A stretch of 21,687 bases of DNA from an uncultured Collinsella sp. (GCA_900550415.1 URSO01000037.1:1-21687), one strand, 5' to 3'. Positions 14,917 to 21,687 are shown, counted from the first letter of the stretch. The notes: generated by a model from the letters alone, not told the origin. Program-made: numbers and translations.

Positions 14917-16287
14917 ATGGACCAGCGTTCCGAACGCGATATTCTTGCCGGTAAAACCTACTTTATCCGCACCTTTGGCTGCCAGATGAATCAGCACGAC
15001 TCTGAGCGCGTGAGCGGTCTGCTCGATTCGTATGGTTGCCTCATGGCGCTCGATCCTGCGCATGCCGATATCGTTGTCTTCATGACATGCTGCGTGCGCG
15101 AGGCCGCCGATACTCGCCTGTACGGCCAGTGCAACTCTTGCAAGAGCCTGCCGCCTTCGCCTTCGGGCAAACGTGTTGTTGCCGTTGGTGGTTGCATCGC
15201 GCAGCGCGATGGCGAGGGCCTGCTTACCAACGTCGATAACGTCAACGTCATCTTCGGTACACATTCCATCGCTTATGTTGCCGAGCTTATTGCCGAGGCG
15301 TTCCTTGACGGCAAGCGTCATATCCGCACCAATGAGCATGAGGATACGGATGCCATGAGTATGCCGTGGCATCGCGAGACCCAGTATCACGCCTGGGTGC
15401 CCATCATGACGGGCTGCAATAATTTCTGCACCTATTGTATCGTGCCGTACGTGCGCGGTCGCGAAAAGAGCCGTCCCTTTGAGGAGATTGTCGACGAGGT
15501 GACCGGGCTCGTGCGCCAGGGCGTGCGTGAGATTACGCTGCTGGGCCAAAACGTTAACTCATATGGTCGCGATCTGTTTGGTAAGCCGCGTTTTGCCGAT
15601 CTGCTGCGTGCCGTGGGCGATTCGGGTGTGGAGCGCATCTTCTTTACGTCTTCACATCCCAAGGACCTGCTGCCCGAGACCATCGACGCCATGGCCGAGA
15701 CGCCTGCCGTTATGCCGCAGCTGCACCTGGCTGTCCAGTCAGGTTCGACGCGGATCCTCAAAGAGATGAATCGCCGTTATACACGCGAGGACTATCTGGG
15801 CCTTGTCGATCGCATTCGCAACCGCATGCCCGATATCGCGCTCTCGACTGATATTATCGTTGGCTTCCCGGGCGAGACTGAAGAAGACTTTGAGCAGACG
15901 CTCTCACTTGCCGAGACGGTCCGCTATGCTCAGGCCTATACCTTCATCTATTCCAAGCGCGCCGGTACCCCGGCCGCCGAGATTGACGATCCTACGCCGC
16001 ATGAGGTTATTCTTGAGCGTTTCAACCGCCTGGTTAAGGTTATCGAGACCACGGCACACGAGTATAACCAGGGTGAGCTGCACACCGTTGTGCCGGCGCT
16101 CATTGAGGGAACGAGTAAAAAGAACGACGCGGTCCTGCTGGGCAAGAGTCCCAAGAATCAGACCGTGCATGCGCCCATCCCCGAGGGTTACAGCATCGAT
16201 CAGCTTGTTGGCAAGATCGTTGATGTCGACGTTGATGTTGCCAAGACCTGGTATTTGTCCGGCTCCGTTGTGGGTAGGCCGCGCTAA
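14917..16287 (+). CDS. miaB: tRNA-2-methylthio-N6-dimethylallyladenosine synthase MiaB
   Basis: 456 residues from ATG 14917, chosen because AGGA at 14904-14907 is nine bases upstream; ATG 14911 (458 residues) is also possible. A radical-SAM enzyme adding the methylthio group to i6A37 of tRNA, the step after MiaA. The N-terminal cluster cysteines are Cys22 (TFGCQMN), Cys58 or Cys59 (MTCCVRE) and Cys93 (GGCIAQ). The radical SAM motif is CNNFCTYC (Cys167, Cys171, Cys174), followed by IVPYVRG. A C-terminal TRAM domain is present. Its stop overlaps the miaA start by one base, so two consecutive steps of one pathway are translationally coupled. Confidence 0.96.
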   Translation: MDQRSERDILAGKTYFIRTFGCQMNQHDSERVSGLLDSYGCLMALDPAHADIVVFMTCCVREAADTRLYGQCNSCKSLPPSPSGKRVVAVGGCIAQRDGEGLLTNVDNVNVIFGTHSIAYVAELIAEAFLDGKRHIRTNEHEDTDAMSMPWHRETQYHAWVPIMTGCNNFCTYCIVPYVRGREKSRPFEEIVDEVTGLVRQGVREITLLGQNVNSYGRDLFGKPRFADLLRAVGDSGVERIFFTSSHPKDLLPETIDAMAETPAVMPQLHLAVQSGSTRILKEMNRRYTREDYLGLVDRIRNRMPDIALSTDIIVGFPGETEEDFEQTLSLAETVRYAQAYTFIYSKRAGTPAAEIDDPTPHEVILERFNRLVKVIETTAHEYNQGELHTVVPALIEGTSKKNDAVLLGKSPKNQTVHAPIPEGYSIDQLVGKIVDVDVDVAKTWYLSGSVVGRPR

Positions 16288-17225
16288 TGGTTGCTCCCGG
16301 GGCAGGTCTTTCCGCCGTTGCGATCGTCGGTCCGACGGCGGTTGGTAAGAGCGATGTTGCCGACTGTTTGGCAGCTCGTCTTTCGTCCGAAGTGCTGTCG
16401 TGCGATGCGATGCAAATCTATCGCGGCATGGACATCGGTACCGCAAAGATGGCGCCCGATGAGTGTACGGCGCCGCTGCGGCTCGTCGACATTGTAGAGC
16501 CGGGTGTGGCATATTCTGCTGCGCTTTATCAGGCTGACGCTCGCGCTCATGTTGAACGTCTCCTTGGTTCGGGTTGCCTGCCGGTTTTTTGCGGAGGTAC
16601 GGGGCTATATCTCAAGGCAGCCCTCGATGAGATGGACTTTCCCTCGGGTGAACTTGAGGACGATCGCCGTGCGGGCTATCAGGAGCTTGCCGAGCGTATT
16701 GGCGAGGAAGAACTGCATGCCCTGCTTGCCGAGCGCGATCCAGAATCGGCTGCTGTTATTCATCCCCATAACGTGCGCCGTGTGATTCGTGCGCTCGAGA
16801 TGCATGATGATGGCGTTTCCTATGCGCAGCAAAAAAGCCAGTTTGGTGTTCCGCGCGAGCATTATCATGCGTTATGGTTTGGCCTGACGCGTAATCGCGA
16901 GGTGCTCTATGAACGCATTAACCTACGCGTCGATCTGATGTTTGAGCAGGGTCTTGTCGATGAGGTCCGCGGTCTTATGGACCAGGGGCTGGGAGATGCC
17001 CTGACGTCGATGCAGGCAATTGGTTATAAAGAGATCATCGATGTTTTCAATGGCATGATGAGCATGGATGAGGCCCGCGAACTCATTAAGATGCGTTCGC
17101 GTCGTTATGCCAAGCGTCAGCTTTCGTGGTTTAAGCGCGATGACCGTATCGTGTGGTTTGATATGGATGAATGTACGATCGATGAGGTCGTTGAGGATAT
17201 CCTGCATCGTATTGAGGCTGCCTAA
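16287..17225 (+). CDS. miaA: tRNA dimethylallyltransferase MiaA
   Basis: 312 residues, normal for MiaA. It transfers a dimethylallyl group from DMAPP to N6 of A37 in tRNAs reading UNN codons, making the substrate for MiaB. Motifs: P-loop GPTAVGKS at 15-22, the CDAMQIYRGMDIGTAK segment from residue 39 (Asp40 and Gln43), the FCGGTGLYLKA segment, and the late RSRRYAKRQLSWF motif. The ATG overlaps the miaB stop and the TAA overlaps the hflX start, each by one base. Confidence 0.96.
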   Translation: MVAPGAGLSAVAIVGPTAVGKSDVADCLAARLSSEVLSCDAMQIYRGMDIGTAKMAPDECTAPLRLVDIVEPGVAYSAALYQADARAHVERLLGSGCLPVFCGGTGLYLKAALDEMDFPSGELEDDRRAGYQELAERIGEEELHALLAERDPESAAVIHPHNVRRVIRALEMHDDGVSYAQQKSQFGVPREHYHALWFGLTRNREVLYERINLRVDLMFEQGLVDEVRGLMDQGLGDALTSMQAIGYKEIIDVFNGMMSMDEARELIKMRSRRYAKRQLSWFKRDDRIVWFDMDECTIDEVVEDILHRIEAA

Positions 17226-18514
17226 TGGCCCGTTTCCCCCTTGTTCCCACGGCACCCGAGCCCGAGCGTGCCATTTTGGTTGGCGTTGAATGGCGCGACA
17301 ATGCATGGCCGCTCGATCGCTCGCTCGATGAGCTGGAACGTCTTGCCCACACGGCTGGTGCCCAGTGCGTGGCACGCTTGTCGCAGCGTTTGGTAAAGCC
17401 GTATCCTAAATCGTTTATCGGCTCTGGTAAGGTTGAAGAGCTTTGCGGCCTGGTGCATCGCATGGATGCCGATGTCGTTATTTTTGACGACGACCTGACG
17501 CCCTCGCAGCAGTCCTATTTGGAGAAAGCCGTGGGCGAGCCGGTAAAGATTATCGATCGTACGGCTCTGATTTTGGATATCTTTGGTCTGCATGCTCAGA
17601 CGCGTGAGGGACGCCTACAGGTACAGCTGGCACAGCTTCAATATCTGTTACCTCGACTGCGTGGCATGTGGAGTCATCTCGCCAAGGAACAGACGCGCGG
17701 CGGCATCGGCTCACGCTTTGGTCAGGGCGAAAGTCAGCTCGAGGTCGACCGTCGCCTCATTCGTAATAAGATCGCTGCACTTCGTCGTGAGCTCAGGCAG
17801 GTTGAACAGCGTCGCGATATTCAATCCAAGAGTCGCATTGAGTCACCGGCATTTCGTGTCGCGTTAGCCGGTTATACCAATGCCGGTAAATCGACGTTGC
17901 TCAATCGTCTGACCGGCTCTACGGTACTTTCGCAGGACAAGCTGTTTGCTACGCTCGACCCGACGACGCGTTCGTATCGCTTGCCCGGCGGTCGCGGCAT
18001 GACGATCACCGATACCGTCGGCTTTATTCAAAAACTGCCGCATGGTCTGGTCGATGCCTTTAAATCGACGCTGTCCGAGGTGTTGGGTGCCGATCTAATT
18101 CTCAAGGTCGTAGATGCGTCTGACGAGGACTATGAGCGGCAGCTTGAGGCTGTCGACCGCGTACTTGATGAGATCGGCGCCGGAGAGCGTTTAACGTTGA
18201 CCGTATTCAATAAAATCGATCTTCTCGACAGCGTTGATCGATTGAGTTTCCGTCGTCGTTATCCCGAGGCCGTTCTGTTTTCGGCCCAAACGGGCGAGGG
18301 GATCGACGATCTCGTCGATCGCATTGCTCGCGAGGCGGCCGCCACCGATGTGTTGCTTTCTGCTGATATCCCGTATCGTGAAGGTGCGCTCATCACACTC
18401 GTGCATGAGCAGGGGACCCTTTTGCATGAGGAATATCTTGAGGATGGCGTTCGTATTGTGGCGAAACTGCCGACTCGTATTGCACCGCGGCTCGAGCGTT
18501 ATCGCACGGAATAA
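17225..18514 (+). CDS. hflX: GTPase HflX
   Basis: 429 residues, typical of HflX, a GTPase that binds 50S or 70S ribosomes and rescues or splits stalled ribosomes under stress. The N-terminal HflX domain (about 1-190) carries KPYPKSFIGSGKVEEL and GGIGSRFGQGESQLEVDRR. The G domain has G1 GYTNAGKST at 216-224, G3 DTVGF and G4 NKID. The miaA-hflX adjacency is seen in many bacteria, where hfq may lie between; there is no hfq here. It overlaps the miaA stop by one base. Its 3' end overlaps the convergent membrane gene by 16 bases. Confidence 0.96.
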   Translation: MARFPLVPTAPEPERAILVGVEWRDNAWPLDRSLDELERLAHTAGAQCVARLSQRLVKPYPKSFIGSGKVEELCGLVHRMDADVVIFDDDLTPSQQSYLEKAVGEPVKIIDRTALILDIFGLHAQTREGRLQVQLAQLQYLLPRLRGMWSHLAKEQTRGGIGSRFGQGESQLEVDRRLIRNKIAALRRELRQVEQRRDIQSKSRIESPAFRVALAGYTNAGKSTLLNRLTGSTVLSQDKLFATLDPTTRSYRLPGGRGMTITDTVGFIQKLPHGLVDAFKSTLSEVLGADLILKVVDASDEDYERQLEAVDRVLDEIGAGERLTLTVFNKIDLLDSVDRLSFRRRYPEAVLFSAQTGEGIDDLVDRIAREAAATDVLLSADIPYREGALITLVHEQGTLLHEEYLEDGVRIVAKLPTRIAPRLERYRTE

Positions 18515-19203
18515 ACGAGTTCTAGTACGCCTAGAATGACAGGCTGATGGAGCAGGTAGAACGGTAAGGCATGCCGACCAAGGACTGTGAGCGCCGGGAT
18601 GGGATTCGCGTATGCCCATTCTGGCGCTTCGAGGCTTGATGCTTGTGCTGCCTGGGCAGCAAAAAAGCCGGTAAGGTACATAAAGACAAACGGAATGAGT
18701 GGATAGTAGTCTCCCGATACAAAACCCGGCCCCGGAAATCCTAGCCATGCCAGGTAGGGGAGTGGGTAGACCGCTTTTGGAATGCCCCAAGTTAGGGCAA
18801 AAAGAACAAGGCACGCTGCGATGCCCCACGAACCCGGTAATTTTTGGAGTAGCGGACGGGTTAGTGCAACCACAGCGGTACACGTTGCCATGCAATAAAT
18901 GATGCCAAAGTTCACTGAATCGTCGACCGATACGAGCGTTGTTGCGATCCAGACGACCAAAGCTGCGGCAGCGTACTTGGCCGCTCGTTTAGCATTGTTG
19001 CGTGAGAGCGTACACATCCAACCCGCGATAAACAAAAATACCCAGCTGATGCTGGCGCGCCAGATGTCTTGAAAGACAGTCTGGGTAAACCAGGGCATAT
19101 CCCAGTCGTGCAGATACGCGAGATCGTAGCAAGCGTGAAAACCTGCCATTGAAATCATCGTAAACCCGCGGACGGTGTCAAAGATGGTGATGCGTTTTTG
19201 CAT
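18499..19203 (-). CDS. heparan-alpha-glucosaminide N-acetyltransferase-like membrane protein
   Basis: A 234-residue polytopic membrane protein with about seven hydrophobic segments. The N-terminus (FDTVRGFTMISMAGFHACYDLAYL) matches the DUF1624/HGSNAT catalytic family: Asp9, Arg12-Gly13 and a membrane-embedded His23 expected for transmembrane acyl transfer. The end, LPFYLLHQPVI, is also typical. Substrate and donor are unknown in bacteria; a cell-envelope glycan is a guess. Its ATG overlaps the lexA stop by one base, so it should be translated and transcribed with lexA and could be DNA-damage inducible. The 3' end overlaps hflX by 16 bases, convergently. Confidence 0.88.
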   Translation of the reverse strand: MQKRITIFDTVRGFTMISMAGFHACYDLAYLHDWDMPWFTQTVFQDIWRASISWVFLFIAGWMCTLSRNNAKRAAKYAAAALVVWIATTLVSVDDSVNFGIIYCMATCTAVVALTRPLLQKLPGSWGIAACLVLFALTWGIPKAVYPLPYLAWLGFPGPGFVSGDYYPLIPFVFMYLTGFFAAQAAQASSLEAPEWAYANPIPALTVLGRHALPFYLLHQPVILGVLELVYSVR

Positions 19204-19847
19204 TACGAGAACCGGCGCATCAAACCGACGACTTTGCCCAGGATAACGGGATTCGTTGCATAGATAGGCTCCATGGTGTCATTCTCAGGCTGCAGGCGTA
19301 CGCGTCCCTGCTCCTTGTAGAACGTCTTGACGGTCGCTGAACCATCAATCATGGCCACGACAATTTCGCCGTTCATGGCACTCTTTTGTTCACGGACGAT
19401 GATGTAATCGCCATTGAAGATGCCGACATTGATCATTGAGCTCCCATGCACCTCAAGGATAAAGGACCCCTGATCAGTGGCGATTTCGGTCGGGATAGAA
19501 AAAGTGTCTTCGATATTCTGCTCGGCCAGAATGGGGATCCCAGCCGCGACGCGACCAACAAGCGGTAGCGAGACCGTCCCGCGAGGTGCGGAGGGCTCGT
19601 CAGATTTAGAAATTGAGACAGAGGAACCGTCTTCATTAAAGAGTTCCAGGGCGCGCGGTTTGGTGGCATCGCGCTTGAGTAGCCCGCGCGCCTCCAGGGC
19701 AGAGAGATGAGCGTGCACGGTGCTGGGGGAGGAAAGGCCCACGGCAGAAGCCATCTCGCGCACGCTGGGCGGATAACCCTTCTCCTGCTGATATTCCTTG
19801 ATGAAGTCGTAAATTTGCTGCTGGCGCTTGGTAATTTTGCGAGCCAT
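19203..19847 (-). CDS. lexA: SOS repressor LexA
   Basis: 214 residues from the ATG at 19845-19847, chosen because GAGAGGA lies seven bases upstream and the sequence begins MARKITKRQQ like other LexA proteins. The longer start at 19952 would run through three operators, and 19868 lies beside the first. Winged-helix DNA-binding domain at 1-70 (SVREMASAVGLSSPSTVHAH). Self-cleavage site Ala102-Gly103, and catalytic Ser137 (GSSM) and Lys174 (ATVKTF). RecA filaments stimulate its cleavage. Three LexA boxes upstream indicate autorepression and control of the divergent LysM gene. Confidence 0.97.
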   Translation of the reverse strand: MARKITKRQQQIYDFIKEYQQEKGYPPSVREMASAVGLSSPSTVHAHLSALEARGLLKRDATKPRALELFNEDGSSVSISKSDEPSAPRGTVSLPLVGRVAAGIPILAEQNIEDTFSIPTEIATDQGSFILEVHGSSMINVGIFNGDYIIVREQKSAMNGEIVVAMIDGSATVKTFYKEQGRVRLQPENDTMEPIYATNPVILGKVVGLMRRFS

Positions 19848-19870
19848 CAGGGCATCCTCTCTACCCATGT

Positions 19871-19884
19871 CAAACAAATGTTCG
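19871..19884. promoter_or_regulatory. LexA box 1 (lexA-proximal)
   Basis: CAAACAAATGTTCG matches CGAAC-N4-GTTCG with one mismatch. It starts 24 bases upstream of the lexA start codon, inside the expected leader or at the promoter. Confidence 0.8.
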
Positions 19885-19892
19885 AATTTTGC

Positions 19893-19920
19893 TTGACAGG
19901 AACAACTGTTCGAAGATAAT
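19893..19920 (+). promoter_or_regulatory. promoter of the LysM gene
   Basis: A perfect TTGACA (19893-19898) and GATAAT (19915-19920) have a 16-base spacer that contains LexA box 2. Transcription would start close to 19927, within box 3. The same arrangement is used at recA. A lexA promoter on the other strand could not be placed confidently. Confidence 0.8.
19899..19912. promoter_or_regulatory. LexA box 2 (central)
   Basis: GGAACAACTGTTCG has one mismatch to CGAAC-N4-GTTCG. It directly follows the -35 of the LysM promoter and lies 14 bases from each neighbouring box. Confidence 0.88.
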
Positions 19921-19926
19921 AATAAC

Positions 19927-19940
19927 CGAACATTCGTTCC
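19927..19940. promoter_or_regulatory. LexA box 3 (LysM-proximal)
   Basis: CGAACATTCGTTCC has one mismatch to CGAAC-N4-GTTCG. It covers the predicted transcription start of the LysM gene. Confidence 0.85.
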
Positions 19941-20007
19941 CGCGCCAGACATTTTTGTCCGCGCGGCTTGATAAAACTGTTCTCAGCAAAACACGCGAGA
20001 GGAGAAC

Positions 20008-20460
20008 ATGATGAATGTAACGAATATGGTCCAGGGAAACCTCGCCCTTAAGCTCGAGACGCCTGCAGAACCCACTTTTACGGTTGTTCAGGGTGGCCGC
20101 TCCGGCTTTCAGCCTCTGACCGTGCAGCCTGCTCGCAATCAGCAGACTGTAGCCGCGCCTACCCGCGCCGCCCTGAAGGTTTCGACGATTGTCGCCGTTG
20201 CCGTTGCGCTTACGCTCTTCTTTGTCCTCGCTACGTCTGTCTTTAGTGCTCGTCACGCTGCGTATGCCGAGTCCGTTTCCAACGTTACCTACGAGACCAT
20301 TCGCGTTCAGCATGGTGATTCTCTTTGGTCGCTTGCCGAGGAATATCCAATCGAAGGCCTTTCCACGCAAGAGACTTCCGACATGATCCGTAACGTCAAT
20401 CATCTGGAGCATGGTTCGCTCGCCGCCGGTGCGCATCTTAAGGTTCCTGCTCGTTCGTAA
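20008..20460 (+). CDS. SOS-controlled LysM membrane protein (YneA-like cell-division inhibitor candidate)
   Basis: 150 residues. About 55 cytoplasmic residues, one transmembrane helix at 57-80 and an extracytoplasmic LysM peptidoglycan-binding domain at about 96-147 (YETIRVQHGDSLWSLAEEY). This architecture, the position divergent from lexA and the LexA boxes in its promoter match YneA of Bacillus and the analogous SOS division suppressors of actinobacteria, which delay septation during DNA damage. Sequence similarity to YneA outside LysM is not evident. AGAGGAG precedes two adjacent ATGs (20008 and 20011); the second has the better spacing. Inhibitor function is inferred from context. Confidence 0.85.
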   Translation: MMNVTNMVQGNLALKLETPAEPTFTVVQGGRSGFQPLTVQPARNQQTVAAPTRAALKVSTIVAVAVALTLFFVLATSVFSARHAAYAESVSNVTYETIRVQHGDSLWSLAEEYPIEGLSTQETSDMIRNVNHLEHGSLAAGAHLKVPARS

Positions 20461-20473
20461 TCATTATCGCGCT

Positions 20474-20517
20474 GCGCATGGTACCCTTGTTATCGTTTAG
20501 GAGGAGGTACCATGCGC
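20474..20517 (+). promoter_or_regulatory. inverted repeat enclosing the nrdR start codon
   Basis: GCGCATGGTACC (20474-20485) and GGTACCATGCGC (20506-20517) form a perfect 12-bp inverted repeat around a 20-base loop. In RNA the nrdR AUG (20512-20514) would be inside the stem and the AGGAGG ribosome site at its inner edge and loop. This could restrict nrdR translation or act as a DNA operator. Confidence 0.65.
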
Positions 20518-20955
20518 TGTCCCAAATGCGGCAAGGCACATACCCGCGTCGTTGATTCCCGTATGCAGGAGTCAAATAACACCATTAAGCGCCGTCGCGA
20601 ATGTTGCTCGTGTAACTACCGCTTTACAACGTTCGAGCGATGTGAAGACCCAATTGAGGTCATTAAGTCGGACGGAACTAAGCAGCGGTTCGATCGCAAT
20701 AAGCTGCTCGTCGGCTTGATGCGCGCCACCATCAAGCGTGATATCGACACTAAGAAGCTCAATGAGATTATCGACGACATCGAGGTCGAGCTGCGCTCTC
20801 GCACGCTTACGGCCGTCACGTCGCATGAGTTGGGTGATATGGTGCTCAAACGCTTGGCCAAGATTGACAAGGTGGCGTACATCCGCTTTGCCTCGGTCTA
20901 CCGTGATTTCAAAGACGTCGATGAGTTTCTGCAAGAGCTCGACAAGTTAAGGTGA
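20512..20955 (+). CDS. nrdR: transcriptional repressor NrdR
   Basis: 147 residues. NrdR senses ATP/dATP and represses ribonucleotide reductase genes. The N-terminal zinc ribbon is Cys3/Cys6 and Cys31/Cys34 (MRCPKCGKAHTRVVDSR, RRRECCSCNYRFTTFE). The ATP-cone covers about residues 49-139 (VIKSDGTKQRFDRNKLLVGL). No ribonucleotide reductase gene or NrdR box is in the window. It lies 51 bases after the LysM gene with no terminator seen, so SOS read-through is possible. A start-codon hairpin may limit its translation. dut follows after four bases. Confidence 0.96.
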   Translation: MRCPKCGKAHTRVVDSRMQESNNTIKRRRECCSCNYRFTTFERCEDPIEVIKSDGTKQRFDRNKLLVGLMRATIKRDIDTKKLNEIIDDIEVELRSRTLTAVTSHELGDMVLKRLAKIDKVAYIRFASVYRDFKDVDEFLQELDKLR

Positions 20956-20959
20956 TTCC

Positions 20960-21403
20960 ATGTCCAACATTACCGTCAACATAAAGCGTCTCGACCCCAC
21001 CGTCGAGCTTCCCAAATACGCCCATCCCACCGATGCCGGCTTGGATTTGCGCTCCAACGAGGACTGCGTCCTGAAGCCCTTCGAACGCCGTCTGGTCTCT
21101 ACTGGGCTGGCTATCGCCCTGCCCGATGGCTACGCCGGCTTCGTGCAGCCCCGCAGCGGCTTGGCCATCAAGCAGGGCCTGTCTATAGTTAACACGCCGG
21201 GCCTCATCGACGCCCGCTACCGAGGAGAACTCAAGGTTATCCTCATCAACCTGGATCCCACCAACGACATCCAAATCAACAAAGGCGACCGCATAGCCCA
21301 ACTCGTCATCCAAGAAGTCCCCACGGTCAATCTCATAGAAGTAGAAGAACTAGACGAAACCGACCGAGGCAAAGGAGGCTTCGGCTCCAGCGGCGTCGCC
21401 TAG
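20960..21403 (+). CDS. dut: deoxyuridine 5'-triphosphate nucleotidohydrolase (dUTPase)
   Basis: 147 residues, the normal length of trimeric dUTPase, which hydrolyses dUTP to dUMP and keeps uracil out of DNA. All five motifs are visible: I DAGLDLRS at 25-32, II PRSGLA at 64-69, III GLIDARYRGE with catalytic Asp84 at 81-90, IV KGDRIAQLVI at 108-117, and V RGKGGFGSSG at 136-145. It starts four bases after nrdR, with AAGGTGA upstream. From about 21181 the codons shift to GAA, CAA, AAA, ATA, CGA, GGA and CTA, unlike the first half and the neighbours. Confidence 0.97.
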   Translation: MSNITVNIKRLDPTVELPKYAHPTDAGLDLRSNEDCVLKPFERRLVSTGLAIALPDGYAGFVQPRSGLAIKQGLSIVNTPGLIDARYRGELKVILINLDPTNDIQINKGDRIAQLVIQEVPTVNLIEVEELDETDRGKGGFGSSGVA

Positions 21404-21426
21404 GGACGCTCTTATCCCTCCCGCCC

Positions 21427-21515
21427 GCCTCTCACACATATCATTCCATGCTCAAACATTCTCGCTTCGCTTCGCTCGCTGCGAAACTGCGCGTGGAACG
21501 ATATGTGTGAGAGGC
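21427..21515. repeat. long imperfect inverted repeat downstream of dut
   Basis: Arms 21427-21448 and 21494-21515 pair over 22 positions with one mismatch (16 perfect pairs from GCCTCTCACACATATC, then five after the mismatch). The 45-base centre contains a TTCGC/GCGAA inner stem. There is no ORF or T-run. It may be a REP/MITE-like element or a bidirectional stop after dut. Confidence 0.75.
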
Positions 21516-21556
21516 AGGCGGGCGGCTACTCGCTTGAAACAATATTTACTTTTCTG

Positions 21557-21603
21557 GTAAGTCGATGCGATGAAGGGTCGCCTCCTTTGTCGCATCGACT
21601 TAC
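21557..21603. terminator. second inverted repeat, possible bidirectional terminator
   Basis: GTAAGTCGATGCGA (21557-21570) and TCGCATCGACTTAC (21590-21603) are perfect 14-bp arms around a 19-base loop with a further AAGG/CCTT pairing. T-rich TGTATTTATATTTTT follows on the plus strand. The flanks are AT-rich compared with the genes. A terminator is the simplest reading; a repeat-element end is the alternative. Confidence 0.5.
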
Positions 21604-21687
21604 TGTATTTATATTTTTCGGTTTCGCCTTTGCAGATTTTAATGGCGGGCATCCGGTATAGCTGCTAGCACGTAAACGTAGCTGCTC

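Noticed and set aside
19848..19952. N-terminal extension of lexA to an upstream start
   Set aside because: It would translate through all three LexA boxes, and the MARKITKRQQ start has a proper ribosome site and family-like N-terminus.
21427..21603. possible short CRISPR-like array at the right end
   Set aside because: The repeats are two different palindromes, not direct repeats with spacers, and no cas gene is present.
21452..21652. 66-codon minus-strand frame at the right end
   Set aside because: It lies across both inverted repeats and has no recognisable domain, so the repeats explain the sequence better.

Overview
The window looks like a core chromosomal region of a high-GC Gram-positive bacterium, most likely a gut Coriobacteriia member of the Collinsella type. 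This is inference. The reasons are GC-rich codon use dominated by GAG/AAG/CTG/GCC, actinobacterial-style LexA boxes (CGAAC-N4-GTTCG), RNase J and RNase Y together, and a Bacillus-like gene order around spoIIIE, recA, rny and spoVS.

Layout. (1) 1-206: the arginine-rich tail of an unidentified gene and its terminator. (2) 398-9459: a tightly packed same-strand block of rnj (RNase J), ftsK/spoIIIE, a RodZ/YmfM-like HTH membrane protein, yajQ, rimO, pgsA and a stand-alone cinA C-domain, closed by a hairpin. (3) 9460-11584: recA-recX behind a sigma70-type promoter whose spacer is filled by a LexA box. (4) 11585-18514: rny (RNase Y), an unfamiliar GHKL ATPase with MutL-like motifs, spoVS, miaB, miaA and hflX, all on the plus strand and several overlapping by one base. 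(5) 18499-19847, minus strand: lexA followed by a membrane acyltransferase-like gene overlapping it by one base. (6) 19871-21403: a divergent LexA-controlled LysM membrane protein (YneA-like), nrdR and dut. (7) 21404-21687: non-coding DNA with two strong inverted repeats.

How the genes fit together. Two SOS-controlled promoters (recA and the LysM gene) share one geometry, with a LexA box between -35 and -10. The lexA/LysM intergenic region carries three boxes exactly 14 bp apart. SOS induction would therefore raise RecA/RecX, LexA with its acyltransferase partner, and a division-inhibitor-like LysM protein. By read-through it could also raise NrdR and dUTPase, which act on nucleotide pools. 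The RNA side is represented by RNase J, RNase Y, MiaB/MiaA, RimO and HflX.

The least-explained items are the GHKL ATPase between rny and spoVS, spoVS itself in a presumably non-sporulating lineage, an 11-bp phased repeat upstream of recA, a hairpin that would enclose the nrdR start codon, and a codon-use switch inside dut next to the repeat-rich right end. No rRNA, tRNA, CRISPR array, transposase or phage gene was seen. No stretch longer than 300 bases lacks a gene.
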